A stretch of DNA of 64,000 nucleotides from Prevotella melaninogenica (GCF_018127925.1 NZ_CP072348.1:1776501-1840500), one strand, 5' to 3'; numbered from the stretch's first letter, positions 8,705-18,317 are shown. Program-made: numbers and translations. Notes: generated by a model from the sequence alone, not told the origin.

Positions 8705-10807
8705 CCCAAGTTTAATACCCACCTTCGCCTAATTGTTACTGTCACCGTACTTTCCTCATTTTTCTTATGGGCTCTGTGTCCTACAAATTTTATTCTTTTT
8801 GAATGGTGAGTGTTTTAAGTTCAACTTATCGTATATCTGTTTTGCTTGCTTCGAAGGACTACTACATTGGCGCATCTCGATGGTTTCACCTAATGGATTC
8901 TTCCCTTTTGTGGTGACGAGCTTTTGGGTACTCATACGTCGTACAATCTCGGTCCAGTAACAGGATTCTCCTTCTCGTTTTAATTGACAACGGATAGTGT
9001 TTACCACCCAGTAGGCTAATAAACCGAAGAAAAGGTGTGCGTCGCTTCGCTCATCTTTCTGATGATAGATTGGACGGAGGTTGAGATCATTCTTTAGTTG
9101 TCTGTTCGTACATTCTATCTCGCGAATGAGATTGTAGTATTCCCATGTCACACGCTCAGAAAGTGTCCTGACATTGCTGCGGAGGAAATAGACTCCATGA
9201 CCAGATTCCATTGCCGAGAGGTCTTTTATCTCCCAGTCTACACGCAGCATCTCCTTGGGCTTCTTCTCATTTTTTATGTAGCTTATCTGGTAGAACTTCG
9301 CTATAGAAGGGTACTTCTGTATGGCACGTCCTGTACGTTCAACAACCTTTTCATAGGTTTTTGTTCCACCTTTCTTGGAGATTCCTTCGTTTATCCTCTG
9401 CAGTTCCATCTCAAGACGCCCTCTCCAAACCCTGTTCATGGACGACTCTGTCATAGCTTTTGAAGGAGATGTTATTTCGAGATAATAATCCTTATCATCC
9501 TCTGTCTTAACCTCTTTCAGCGTTATCTTCTGCCGACGGGCATCCATTATCGTAACGCTCTTATTATCATCACTGAGCATATAGTCTTTCATTTTCGTAC
9601 GGGATACGCAGAGATAATTGTAACCCTTTTTCTTTATTAACTCCAAGTTCTCTTCCGTGGCAACACCTGCATCCATGACAACGAGCGTATCCTTTGTTCT
9701 TGATGGATTCCTCTTTGCCAGCGTATCAATCATATTGGGTAGAGACTTGGAATCTGCTGTATTACCCTCCAAGATAGAAGAATAACGTATAAAACCTTCT
9801 TTATTGATACATAATGCAAGTACAAGTAGCTTACAATCAGAGCGCTTTTCTTTTGAACGACCGAACTTGGCTTTATCGCTATTACGCTTGCTACCCTCGA
9901 AATAGAAGTTGGTTAAGTCGAAGAGCATCAACTTGTTGTCTATATTAAAGAGAGCGTCAGTAATGCTGCACAGATGATGCTCTAACTGTTCCTTTAGTTC
10001 ATATAATTTGTCAGTGATTTTATACAGAGAATTGATTCCTGGTGTCCAGCCAGGAACTCCACTGTAAAGTTCGCCAGCAGCCGAGTTATCGCGCAAATAA
10101 TAATAAGATGAACGTTCAGAGACAGCATATACCGTACGAACAATCAATGCTGACAAAGCCGTGTGTATTGCATTTCCGTCCACCCATTTTTGCGCAGAAA
10201 ACCCTCTAATTGTAGCTTGTCTATTGTCTGCTTGCAGAGCCACTCTGCACCAACATTCCTTGCGTCAGTATAGTTTGCCGTCTCAAGGTCAATATAGTTC
10301 TCATATTTTCTCAGCGACTTCTGCTCTTCCTTATTAAACCGATCGATTCCACCTTCTTTCTCCATACGGCTCCACCATTCGTCAGCCTTTGCCTGTTCAA
10401 TAGGAGTAAGACCGTCAAGGTATTCTTTGAAAAGCGAGGGTGTACTTCTGTTTTTGAAGCGTTCGGTAAGAGCGTATGCAATTTTTCGAACCTGTACAGC
10501 AGTAAGTGAAGGTTCGAACCCGATGTTCAAAAGAATTAGCGAATGTACATGACCCTGCACATCACGATATGACTCCTTGATGCGATAATAAGGAGCCATG
10601 TCCCCTGTGGCAGGGTTGAATCGTGTCTGTACATTTGCGTGCATGAGTGCAAAGTAACAAAATAATTTTGATATGACTGTGTCCTACAAATCAGATTTTA
10701 CTCCTCGTTACAATACCCTATACTTGATTATCAACCATTTATCAAATTGATACTACACAAAACATCCCGAAAATTTATGAAAAATAATTTTACCGGTTAA
10801 ACTTGGG
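8705..10807 (-). mobile_element. IS1634-like insertion sequence, copy 2 (2103 bp, frameshifted)
   Basis: The same CCCAAGTTTAA ends as copy 1 are present, in opposite orientation. The flanks carry TTAA at 8701-8704 and 10808-10811. The element is 1 bp shorter than copy 1, matching a single-base deletion in the transposase gene. The flanking duplications differ from those of copy 1, so each inserted on its own and the pair is not a composite transposon. Confidence 0.88.
8765..10644 (-). pseudogene. IS1634-family transposase, 1-nt deletion
   Basis: The first 150 or so codons (from 10644) match copy 1 until G-W-T-E, then the frame is lost at about 10172-10178. Copy 1 reads GGACGGAGAATGCGATAC there and this copy lacks one G of that run. 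The remainder continues in another frame to 8765, with only scattered substitutions relative to copy 1. It is probably inactive unless the frameshift is bypassed. Copy 1 could still act on its intact ends in trans. Confidence 0.88.
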
Positions 10808-10954
10808 TTAAGTTTAATACGATGATACATAGAGAATATATGATTTAAATTTTATTGGCTACAATGCTCACTTTTAGTTGTAAAGTCTTGTATTTATGTG
10901 TGTTGAGTTCTGTTTAAAAGTAGTTTATTTCTTGTTTATTTGCAATATTTGCGC

Positions 10955-10962
10955 TATCTTTG
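10955..10962 (+). promoter_or_regulatory. Promoter of the small lipoprotein gene
   Basis: TATCTTTG, followed by CA, matches the -7 box. A TTG near 10932 lies at about -33. The ATG at 10995 follows a leader of about 25 nt. Confidence 0.7.
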
Positions 10963-10994
10963 CAATTAGATTAACTATAAAAAAAATAGATCAT

Positions 10995-11483
10995 ATGCGT
11001 AAAAGTATTCAGAAGTGGACTTATGCCCTTGTAGCCAGTGTATTTGCATTGGTAATGTGTTTTAGCCTTAGTGCTTGTGGTAGTGATGATGATAATGATG
11101 TAAATAATGGGGTAAGTCCTGTTCTTTACAGTGATTTTGGAGGTAGAATCGGTGTTAACTATCCATTGGGTATCTCGGGTAAAATGGTTGCTTTCTTTAT
11201 TCCTAAGAGTCAGGCTGGACAGATTGTTGACTTAACAAAGACCGGTGATTGGGTTGCTGGTGGTTCTGCAGTTGGTGGTCTATACAGCTATGATGATCAT
11301 CTTTTCCAGAAAGGAAGTTATGTTTATCTTCTAAAGACGGGTGCAAATGAGATAGAACTCCGTTATAAATATATTTGGAAAGAAGGTACAGCAACTCGTA
11401 CAATAGAGGGAAGCTATAAGAACGTAAAGATGACAACGCATCAAGGTGCGATTGATTGGGCACATAGGCAGGGCTTGTATTAA
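10995..11483 (+). CDS. Putative lipoprotein of unknown function
   Basis: The 162-aa product has a charged N-terminus, a hydrophobic stretch and the lipobox L-S-A-C near residue 28, followed by a run of acidic residues (G-S-D-D-D-N-D). It is probably anchored in the outer or inner membrane. The rest looks beta-rich and I do not recognise a family. The start at 10995 is preferred over upstream starts because a good -7 box lies at 10955. The stop codon overlaps the 5-bp target duplication of a fold-back element, so the element inserted exactly at the gene's end and may have altered the last codons. Confidence 0.75.
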   Translation: MRKSIQKWTYALVASVFALVMCFSLSACGSDDDNDVNNGVSPVLYSDFGGRIGVNYPLGISGKMVAFFIPKSQAGQIVDLTKTGDWVAGGSAVGGLYSYDDHLFQKGSYVYLLKTGANEIELRYKYIWKEGTATRTIEGSYKNVKMTTHQGAIDWAHRQGLY

Positions 11484-11484
11484 A

Positions 11485-11676
11485 CCCAAATCGGTTATTA
11501 GACCACAATATGTATAATTCTTAACTATGGTATTTTTTCCTAACATATTTTATTTTATTATCGGCATCTTGTCTGTCTTTGTACCTTGACGTAGCCCGCT
11601 ACGCCTGCGTTGCAAAGCCAAACAATCTGCTCGATAATAAAACAAAATATGTTTAGGCTCTAATGACCGATTTGGG
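11485..11676. mobile_element. 192-bp fold-back (MITE-like) element, copy 2
   Basis: The ends read CCCAAATCGGTTATTAGACC and, inverted, GCTCTAATGACCGATTTGGG. Direct TTAAA repeats flank it at 11480-11484 and 11677-11681. The inner arms and the central GTAGCCCGCTAC match copy 1 at 1408-1600. Together the copies show a 5-bp AT-rich target preference. Confidence 0.82.
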
Positions 11677-11710
11677 TTAAAGTCAAATCAGCTTTTCAAA
11701 AGAAAACAGT

Positions 11711-11779
11711 AAAATGAGATTATACCAGAGTATCAGGTTCTACCAATGATATTTCTGGTATAATCTCATTTTATTTTTT
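11711..11779. terminator. Bidirectional terminator hairpin with a 19-bp perfect stem
   Basis: AAAATGAGATTATACCAGA (11711-11729) pairs with TCTGGTATAATCTCATTTT (11754-11772) around a 24-nt loop, followed by T-rich DNA. It sits between the convergent lipoprotein and helicase genes, so it can end both transcripts. Confidence 0.75.
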
Positions 11780-11862
11780 TGTTTCCTCTACTGCGTTAAG
11801 GAGATGATAAGGGAGAAAAGATGAAAACGTGTGTCTTGTTTGTAAATTCCCTCTTGTTCAGA

Positions 11863-14800
11863 TTATGCCTTTTCTGCATAATATCCACCCTTTTCTTTGA
11901 TATAATCAATGAGTTCTGAGAAGATTTGATTTTGTCTTAATGTTGGCTCATTACCAGTAAGAATCAGCTGTTTGCGGGCTCTTGTGATGGCAACATTTAG
12001 TTTACGATCAATAGGTTGACCATCTTCATAGAACGTGTTGGCGGTGAGGAAGTCGAGTTGATAGCGACTTTGAATGGTAAAAGAATAAAGAATGATGTCA
12101 CGTTGGCTACCTTGATAGCGTTCCACAGTGTCAATACTGATTTCTTCCAATTCGGGAATACCAAGTTTCTCAATCTCCTTTCTGATCATTGCAATCTGAT
12201 TGCGGTAAGGTACGATGACACCAACAGACTTCTGTGGGTCGAAGTTATTGCCGAGTTGTCGGTGTAGGCGTCTTAGCAGGTCGGTAATGATACGTGCCTC
12301 CTCCGTGTTTACTTTCTCAGAAATATTCAGTTGTCGACACGGCTTTGAAGGGATGAAAATCATACGATGCGCCTTCAAAACATCATCGGTCTCGTCCTCA
12401 CTCGCTTCGTTATAATTCAATGTCTGCTCTAATTGGTGGGCTAATGGTACACATTCGATTTGTTCGCGTGCATAAAACTTACGATTAGCAAAGTCGGCAA
12501 TGTCTGGGTGCATTCGTCCTTGTTTGTGCAGTGTACCAATGAAATCAGTTCTCCCTGCTGCTCGCTCTGTAAGAATGAGCCGTTCGAAGAGAGAATTAGC
12601 GCAAGAGTTTAGATGAATTGCTTTCAGTGTTTCATTCTCAACAACCACCTCAGCATCACTTTGTTGCACAACTGCTGGCAATTGTTTATGGTCGCCTATT
12701 AATATAAACTGGTCTATCGCACGCCTTTCTGCATGTCGGGCTGTAAGTAAACCAATAATATTTGGCTCTAATATTTGACTTGCTTCATCAATGATAGCGA
12801 GGTCGAAATGTTTGATATTAAAGAGAGCAGCATTGCTGTTCATTGTAGAGGTTGTGGCTACAACGATGCGCGCATCCGCTATGGTAGACTTTATGCTGTT
12901 GAGGGTTGCATTTTCATCTAACACTTCCTTCAACAAATGGTCACTATATTTCGGGTCGCAACTGAACTCATTACCAATGCGGATGTAGTCAAGTTCGTTC
13001 TCTGTCAGCATATTACAAATCTCGTCGACAGCACGATTTGTATAGGCAAGGAGGAGGATTGCCGTCTGGGTGTTGGGTGTTGAGTGTTGGGTGTTGATGG
13101 TTTCTGAAAGTTTGTTGTGCTTAGAATCTTCTGCTGAATAGGCTGAAGATGGTTGTGAATAGATGTTCCCTGCCAACTGTTCACGCACAAGGAATTGCAG
13201 GGCTTGTGAGGTCTTGCCTGTTCCTGGAGGACCGATAAGAAGGAAATAATCCTGTGCCTGCTTTGCTTTCAAGATGATTTCGTCATAATCGGGATGGTAG
13301 CTGCGGGATAAGGTAAGGGACTTATCGATACGTGGTGCCCGCTGTCCCAAAAGCAATTGACGGCGTTCTTCGTTTGAAGTTATGAAGGTATAAAGACTTC
13401 TGATAGCCGAAGTACCACCAATATCACTACCAGCATGCTCAATAGCGAAGTAATCTCCGCTGATAAGGTCAGGGTTTTGCTGTCCATCATTGAGGTGTAC
13501 AACAAGTCTGTCACCATGTATCTCCTGTAGTGAACCTTTGAAAAGAATACTCATTCTCACGTCAGGAGCCTCGTTCTTCTTGTACGCATAGAGGTAAATC
13601 ATATCTCCTCTGCGAAAGTTAGGGAGGAAATCTTCACCCTGTTGGGGTACAGCGAGTGTAATCGTATCATAGCCGTTGAACGAGCTGCTACGCTCTTTCT
13701 CGATGATAGTCAGTCCTGTATAGATGTTTCCTGTCTCTTTCTTCTCCGCAAGAGGCATATTCCAAAGGTCAGCATTACTATTTCCTACACCTTCCTGTAC
13801 ACCCACTTTCGACACTAATTGTTCCTTGATAACAAAGGTCATCATACGTGTGAAATAAGCACGTTCGAGGTCGTTGAGTTGGTGAAGTGGTGCCAGTGTC
13901 TCGGTGAGTTGTGGCAAGAGGTATCTATTGTAGAAGTTATCGTTTTGTTTCTCAACGTTCAATGTCTGCGGTGTGAGCAATGGCAACATCCTGTCAAAGC
14001 CATTATCAGCCATCCAGAACTCCGTTGCCACGGCTTGATTACGGAAGCGGATAGTTTCACGAATCAGCTTTTGTAGTGGCTCCACTTCGAGTAATCCGTC
14101 GGGTAGGGGATATTTAGAATACAACAGTTGGATGTGTGCATTCTTCGGACTAAGCTGAAAGTTATATTGCAAGATACCATAGTAGAGTAACACCTGCACA
14201 TAGTGTTTCTCAACATGGAGTGAGCCATGTGAATTTTTGTATTTGCGTTCAATAAAAGTATTCTTGCCCGACTTCTGCTCAACAAGTAGTTTTAAGTCGG
14301 TTGTCATCAAGTCGACACGACCCTGTATGCCCAATCGTTCGCATACAAAGGAAGGTTCAAGAATCGCTTTCTCACGGTCGAAGGTTTGGAATATTTCGTC
14401 AACAATCCCCTTGATGTTCTCCACCTGTCGTTCTGCATCTTGTTTGAAAGTTGCTGCATCAAAGTCGGGACAAGTCGCATAGTCCAAAGCCTTCTCTCTG
14501 AAGTTAGAACGGAAGGTATCTTTGATGTCGTATTTTGCTGGATGATTGATGATATCATCGAGTGCAGAACCAGCGAAGTTACCCAATACAATGTGTTTAT
14601 TGCTCAGGCGGGGAGTAAGTCTGTTGACGGTGAAAAGCAACGGATGGTGTCCGTATGTTTCAAAACAATTAGCAATGGTAGAGATATCTATCAGGTAGTC
14701 TGGCTCAACGACGATAAGACGTGGTACGACCTTTTTTCGTGTAACAGTACAGTCAAGAAGATTCAGCTGCATCCCTTCGCGTAGCATCGGGCGTAAGTAG

Positions 14801-15309
14801 CTGAAATCAATGTAGTCTGGTGTGTTCATATAGTCCACTAACAAGAGTTCTTCGCTACTGTCTTGATTGGTTACAGCCACCTGAATAGTACTGTCGTCCC
14901 ACTCTCTTACGATACAACGAATGTAACGATAATTCGTAATCAGTATATTCTCCGTTGTGCGTCCACGTGCTGGAATTTTCCCAACAAGGAACGATGGGAT
15001 AGCCTCCTGCACAACAGCAGACACGAAGATAGCCAAGGCACGACAGTCGTAAGCCACGTCTTCTGGGAGAATCGGTGCGTAAGAGTTACTGTGTCGGCGC
15101 ATTTTCTGGATTGCCACAATATCCTGTGGGGCGATGTTATGCTGCCTACAGAGCGACTCCACCTGCGAAGAAAGGTTGCCGAAACCATGTCGGGTGTTTT
15201 TTAATCCTTCATGACAAGCAATGACGAGTGTCTCGTGCATGATGAGTGCCTGTGCTTCAGATGGTGCTGAAAGGATGTCAGCGATACGTGAGAAAAGTTC
15301 GTGTGCCAT
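11863..15309 (-). CDS. Dna2-like nuclease-helicase (SF1)
   Basis: The 1148-aa protein combines a PD-(D/E)xK nuclease-like block (G-R-V-D-L ... L-L-V-E-Q-K-S-G, about residues 328-348) with a C-terminal SF1B helicase. The helicase has Walker A G-P-P-G-T-G-K-T (about 692-699), Walker B I-I-D-E-A-S-Q (about 836), the R-M-H-P motif, V-G-V-I-V-P-Y-R-N-Q, V-E-R-Y-Q-G-S-Q-R-D and V-A-I-T-R-A-R-K. This order is that of the Dna2/AddAB-like proteins that process DNA ends. Role in the cell is inferred, not shown. A low-complexity stretch with N-T-Q-H-S-T-P-N-T-Q-T (about residue 735, nt 13060-13150) is a translated copy of the GGGTGTTGA-type repeat found between genes at 18142-18260. It sits between helicase motifs I and Ia. 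Confidence 0.85.
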   Translation of the reverse strand: MAHELFSRIADILSAPSEAQALIMHETLVIACHEGLKNTRHGFGNLSSQVESLCRQHNIAPQDIVAIQKMRRHSNSYAPILPEDVAYDCRALAIFVSAVVQEAIPSFLVGKIPARGRTTENILITNYRYIRCIVREWDDSTIQVAVTNQDSSEELLLVDYMNTPDYIDFSYLRPMLREGMQLNLLDCTVTRKKVVPRLIVVEPDYLIDISTIANCFETYGHHPLLFTVNRLTPRLSNKHIVLGNFAGSALDDIINHPAKYDIKDTFRSNFREKALDYATCPDFDAATFKQDAERQVENIKGIVDEIFQTFDREKAILEPSFVCERLGIQGRVDLMTTDLKLLVEQKSGKNTFIERKYKNSHGSLHVEKHYVQVLLYYGILQYNFQLSPKNAHIQLLYSKYPLPDGLLEVEPLQKLIRETIRFRNQAVATEFWMADNGFDRMLPLLTPQTLNVEKQNDNFYNRYLLPQLTETLAPLHQLNDLERAYFTRMMTFVIKEQLVSKVGVQEGVGNSNADLWNMPLAEKKETGNIYTGLTIIEKERSSSFNGYDTITLAVPQQGEDFLPNFRRGDMIYLYAYKKNEAPDVRMSILFKGSLQEIHGDRLVVHLNDGQQNPDLISGDYFAIEHAGSDIGGTSAIRSLYTFITSNEERRQLLLGQRAPRIDKSLTLSRSYHPDYDEIILKAKQAQDYFLLIGPPGTGKTSQALQFLVREQLAGNIYSQPSSAYSAEDSKHNKLSETINTQHSTPNTQTAILLLAYTNRAVDEICNMLTENELDYIRIGNEFSCDPKYSDHLLKEVLDENATLNSIKSTIADARIVVATTSTMNSNAALFNIKHFDLAIIDEASQILEPNIIGLLTARHAERRAIDQFILIGDHKQLPAVVQQSDAEVVVENETLKAIHLNSCANSLFERLILTERAAGRTDFIGTLHKQGRMHPDIADFANRKFYAREQIECVPLAHQLEQTLNYNEASEDETDDVLKAHRMIFIPSKPCRQLNISEKVNTEEARIITDLLRRLHRQLGNNFDPQKSVGVIVPYRNQIAMIRKEIEKLGIPELEEISIDTVERYQGSQRDIILYSFTIQSRYQLDFLTANTFYEDGQPIDRKLNVAITRARKQLILTGNEPTLRQNQIFSELIDYIKEKGGYYAEKA
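13060..13112. repeat. GGGTGTTGA-type repeat inside a coding sequence
   Basis: TGGGTGTTGGGTGTTGAGTG and its continuation match the repeats at 18142-18260. They are translated in frame within the helicase gene as T/N/P/Q-rich residues. Confidence 0.65.
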
Positions 15310-15470
15310 AGGATAAAGTCTCCTCAGTCCTCTTGATAAAGAGGTGTTACGTTTTTACAATGCGTGAGGACTAATTCATTGGGTTATGTTTTGAGTGGGT
15401 GTTATTGCTTTGTAGTCAGTTGGTTGTGAGCGTTCTTTATTGCAGAAAGCCTATTGTTGCGAATTATTTT

Positions 15471-15550
15471 CATGAAAAGAAGGATTTATTTACATGAAAA
15501 TAAATATTTCTTTTCACGATGAAAAATATTTCTTTTCATGAAAATAATTC
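15471..15550. repeat. 22-bp period array (TTTTCATGAAAA type), four units
   Basis: CATGAAAA or a near variant starts at 15471, 15493, 15515 and 15537, exactly 22 bp apart. Each unit has the palindrome TTTTCATGAAAA and a weaker AAATATTT palindrome about 11 bp away. It lies in the 266-bp gap between two minus-strand genes. Related arrays are at 23668 and 36842. Confidence 0.85.
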
Positions 15551-15575
15551 ACCGAAGTGAGTCTTTTTTGCCTGC

Positions 15576-16571
15576 TTACTGTCCTCCTAAGCGTTCAAAG
15601 AAAGTGATAATTTCCTCCCAAGTCTTGAACTCTTCGCTACCGAAAAGTAGGCTTGTGCCGAGGAAGTCATCGTGTTCGGTACTATTGATGAAGTAGTCGC
15701 CATAGAGAAGTTGAGGCTGGTTGGTGAAGATCGTATGGTTCCATGCAGGTGCGCTGAAGACATCTTCTATCCATGCCTGCTGTTCAGTGATGGCTGACGG
15801 ATTGTTGGTTGGTGCAGGACACACGAAGAATACGTTGTAGTTATCAAGTAAGAACTCGTAAGCTTTGTTCAAACTTGATTTCGGTTTGCCGTATCCATCA
15901 GCGAGGGTGTTCTGGTCAATGAGTACCGTACGACGCTCGCGCCCTTCCTGTCGGTCGTCAATCCATCGGATAACAGGCATGAGGTAATGGAAAACAGCTT
16001 TCTCGATGAGTCGGTGTTCACCATGAAAACGGATCGCCTGAGGGTAATGTTCGTTGAAAAGGTCGAAGGTGTGGACAACAGGGTCTGCATCACCAAAGAG
16101 TCCGAAGACGCGTTGCTGCTCTTCCTCTGTCACTTGTGAGAAACACTTTTCAGTTATCTCTTTGTATTCCTTTACCAATGCTTTGGTTACGATAACCTCT
16201 TGTACTCCATCTTGTCGTGGATTTTGGAACACCTGTTTGCCCATCATATTCGTCTCGCTGATGGTTGTTCCCATTTGAAAAGCGGGATTCACGCAGATAC
16301 GGTCGACACCATAAAGCATCTCGGTGTACATACCTCCCATTGAAGTACCGATAATAAGGTCGGGCTTTTCGGTATTAACAAGGTTGCGTAATAGTTCCAT
16401 TGCCTCCTCAGGATGTATGGGGAGGTCGGGCGCAATGACTGTAGCTTTGGGCATATAGTCCCTCAGTATCTGTACCGTATGACTTGAACCAGCTGACATA
16501 AAGCCGTGAACGTAGATAATCTTCTTTCCTACCATGAGGTCGGGAAAGGTCTTTTTATATTGATTTTCCAT
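15576..16571 (-). CDS. YqiA-like alpha/beta hydrolase fused to a 5'-nucleotidase-like HAD domain
   Basis: Residues 1-200 resemble YqiA-type esterases: I-I-Y-V-H-G-F near 18-24, nucleophile elbow G-T-S-M-G near 75-79, and a D/H pair further on (F-G-D-A-D-P, H-G-E-H-R). Residues ~215-331 resemble the 5'(3')-deoxyribonucleotidase HAD family. The usual D-x-D nucleophile motif reads I-D-Q-N-T, and the late acidic motif reads G-D-Y-F-I-N, so the second domain is probably non-catalytic. The substrate is unknown. The start region is odd: ATGGAAAATCAATATAAA at 16571 is repeated as a second, upstream copy at 16692, with GGAGTTAAAGGAG-type repeats between. Confidence 0.7.
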   Translation of the reverse strand: MENQYKKTFPDLMVGKKIIYVHGFMSAGSSHTVQILRDYMPKATVIAPDLPIHPEEAMELLRNLVNTEKPDLIIGTSMGGMYTEMLYGVDRICVNPAFQMGTTISETNMMGKQVFQNPRQDGVQEVIVTKALVKEYKEITEKCFSQVTEEEQQRVFGLFGDADPVVHTFDLFNEHYPQAIRFHGEHRLIEKAVFHYLMPVIRWIDDRQEGRERRTVLIDQNTLADGYGKPKSSLNKAYEFLLDNYNVFFVCPAPTNNPSAITEQQAWIEDVFSAPAWNHTIFTNQPQLLYGDYFINSTEHDDFLGTSLLFGSEEFKTWEEIITFFERLGGQ

Positions 16572-16692
16572 TGATTCTGTCTGGGAGTTAAAGGAGTTGA
16601 AGGAGTGAAATGGAGGGAGATGAATCTGGAGTTAAAGGAGTGAAATGGAGTTAAGACAAATGCGTTGTGGGTGTCTTTATATTGATTTTCCA
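16554..16692 (-). repeat. 18-bp start-region duplication flanking an intergenic repeat
   Basis: The 18-bp ATGGAAAATCAATATAAA occurs at the start of the hydrolase gene and again about 121 bp upstream. Between them lie several GGAGTTRAAGGAGTGAAATGG units. This looks like a repeat insertion that duplicated its target, but slippage could also explain it. Confidence 0.6.
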
Positions 16693-16756
16693 TATTAAAA
16701 ACAACTCCAAGTCTTCCCATGTGGCATTCAACTATACCCCCCTCTTTTTCCCTCTT

Positions 16757-16796
16757 TGCCTCCCCTCCCTTCGGAGGGGTCGGGGGAGGCTTTTAT
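16757..16796 (-). repeat. REP-like GC-rich hairpin at the end of dgt
   Basis: The minus strand reads TAAAAGCCTCCCCCGACCCC, then TCCGAAGGGAGGGGAGG. The first TAA is the dgt stop codon. It is a diverged member of the family at 2657, 5101 and 6076. Confidence 0.7.
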
Positions 16797-18130
16797 ATCA
16801 GTGGCAAACTGATACCATTTATCTTCTGATAGATGTCGAGTGCATAGATATCTGTCATTCCACTGATGAAGTCGAGTACTGCCATGATACGTGTTTCAAG
16901 ACAAGGACTTTGGATGTCATACTGGCTTGAGAAACGTCTGATAAGTTGCTGACTGTGGAAGTGTTCAGGCTCAACAGCAGCACCAATGAGTGCTTCCATC
17001 AGTGTTTCCATAATCTTATAGCCTGATAACTCAACGTCGAGGACTGCCTTACTGCGATAAATCCTATCCACTGAAACCTCTGTACAGCGTTTGTAAGCCT
17101 GTCGGGGAAGCTCAGAAATATGCTTGATGAGCGACCCTTCGAAGGTTCCATTGAGTATCTCCTCTTCGTGTTCTACAAAGACATTGACACATTCAGCCTC
17201 CAATAGTCCTACAGCACAGGCACGGAAGTAAACAACTTGTTCGTTTTGGTCGGTCACACCCTCGTCTTCTATGCGCTTTCGAATACTCTTTCTGGTTTCT
17301 TTATCGAAGAAGCCAAGGAGCAAATCGGCTGTCTCCTCAAACGAAAGAAGTTTGAGTTTATGAGAGTCTTCGATATCCATAATCTCGTAACAGATATCGT
17401 CTGCAGCCTCCATAAGATAGGTCAACGGATGACGAACATAACAGATACCAGCCTCAGAGCTATCCTTTTGAATGATACCTAATTCATCAGCAATCTTCTT
17501 ATAGGTTTCTTCTTCCGTTGCAAAGAAGCCAAACTTGCCGTGTTTGCTGGCATAAGTGGAACTGAAAGGATACTTTACGATGCTCGCAAGGGTGGTATAA
17601 GTCATCACGAATCCACCTTCTCTTCGGCCTAAGAAACGATGGGTCAGCAAGCGGAAAGCATTGGCATTGCCCTCAAAGTGGGTAATATCTTCCCAGAAGT
17701 GTGGGCTAACTTTCTCCTTCAAGCTAATCCCTGGACCTTCTGTGAAGAATGCCTGCATAGCCTTTTCGCCACTATGACCGAACGGAGGGTTACCCATGTC
17801 GTGTGCATAACAAGCTGTTTGTACGATGGTTCCAATCTCTTCAAAGAGCGTACCACGCAACTCTGGGTGTATTTCGATGAGTCTTCTTGCAACGTCGTCA
17901 CCCAAAGATTTTCCCAAGGAAGCCACCTCTAACGAGTGGGTTAGGCGGTTGTGCACAAAGACACTGCCTGGTAGAGGGAATACTTGGGTCTTGTTCTGCA
18001 GTCGTCGGAACGGTGCAGAGTAAATCAATCGGTCGCTGTCACGCTTGAATTCAGAGCGATCATCGTGTCGAAGGGCGTGACGCTCTTCCTGTCCGAGACG
18101 CTTGTTGGATATGAGTTGTTGCCAGTTCAT
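16793..18130 (-). CDS. dgt: Deoxyguanosinetriphosphate triphosphohydrolase (dGTPase)
   Basis: This HD-domain enzyme splits dGTP into deoxyguanosine and triphosphate and so tunes dNTP pools. The 445-aa product has the family's opening (F-K-R-D-S-D-R-L-I-Y-S-A-P-F-R-R-L), R-L-T-H-S-L-E-V, and the metal-binding HD block C-Y-A-H-D-M-G-N-P-P-F-G-H-S-G-E. Length is typical. The dut gene lies divergently just upstream, so two nucleotide-pool enzymes share this intergenic region. Confidence 0.93.
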   Translation of the reverse strand: MNWQQLISNKRLGQEERHALRHDDRSEFKRDSDRLIYSAPFRRLQNKTQVFPLPGSVFVHNRLTHSLEVASLGKSLGDDVARRLIEIHPELRGTLFEEIGTIVQTACYAHDMGNPPFGHSGEKAMQAFFTEGPGISLKEKVSPHFWEDITHFEGNANAFRLLTHRFLGRREGGFVMTYTTLASIVKYPFSSTYASKHGKFGFFATEEETYKKIADELGIIQKDSSEAGICYVRHPLTYLMEAADDICYEIMDIEDSHKLKLLSFEETADLLLGFFDKETRKSIRKRIEDEGVTDQNEQVVYFRACAVGLLEAECVNVFVEHEEEILNGTFEGSLIKHISELPRQAYKRCTEVSVDRIYRSKAVLDVELSGYKIMETLMEALIGAAVEPEHFHSQQLIRRFSSQYDIQSPCLETRIMAVLDFISGMTDIYALDIYQKINGISLPLI

Positions 18131-18141
18131 TGCGGAAGTTG

Positions 18142-18317
18142 TTGGGTGATGGGTGTTGAATATTGGGTGTTGATGATTTCTGTTTATTACTTGCTACGGG
18201 CTTAAAAGCCATACACAAAAGTGTTGTTGTTGAGTGTTGGATGTTGAATATTGGGTGTTGATGAATTCTGTTTATGATTTATTGGGGGCTTGAAAGCTAC
18301 ACACAAAAGTAATTAAA
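18142..18317. repeat. 88-bp tandem duplication with GGGTGTTGA units
   Basis: TGTTGAATATTGGGTGTTGA starts at 18154 and again at 18242, an 88-bp step. The following sequence is shared up to ACACAAAAGT. The step is four times 22, though I see no clear 22-bp sub-period. It lies between dgt and dut. Confidence 0.7.

Noticed and set aside
2802-10807. Composite transposon carrying argS
   Set aside because: Each IS copy has its own different flanking repeat (TAAG and TTAA), so they inserted independently, and the argS segment is core chromosome.
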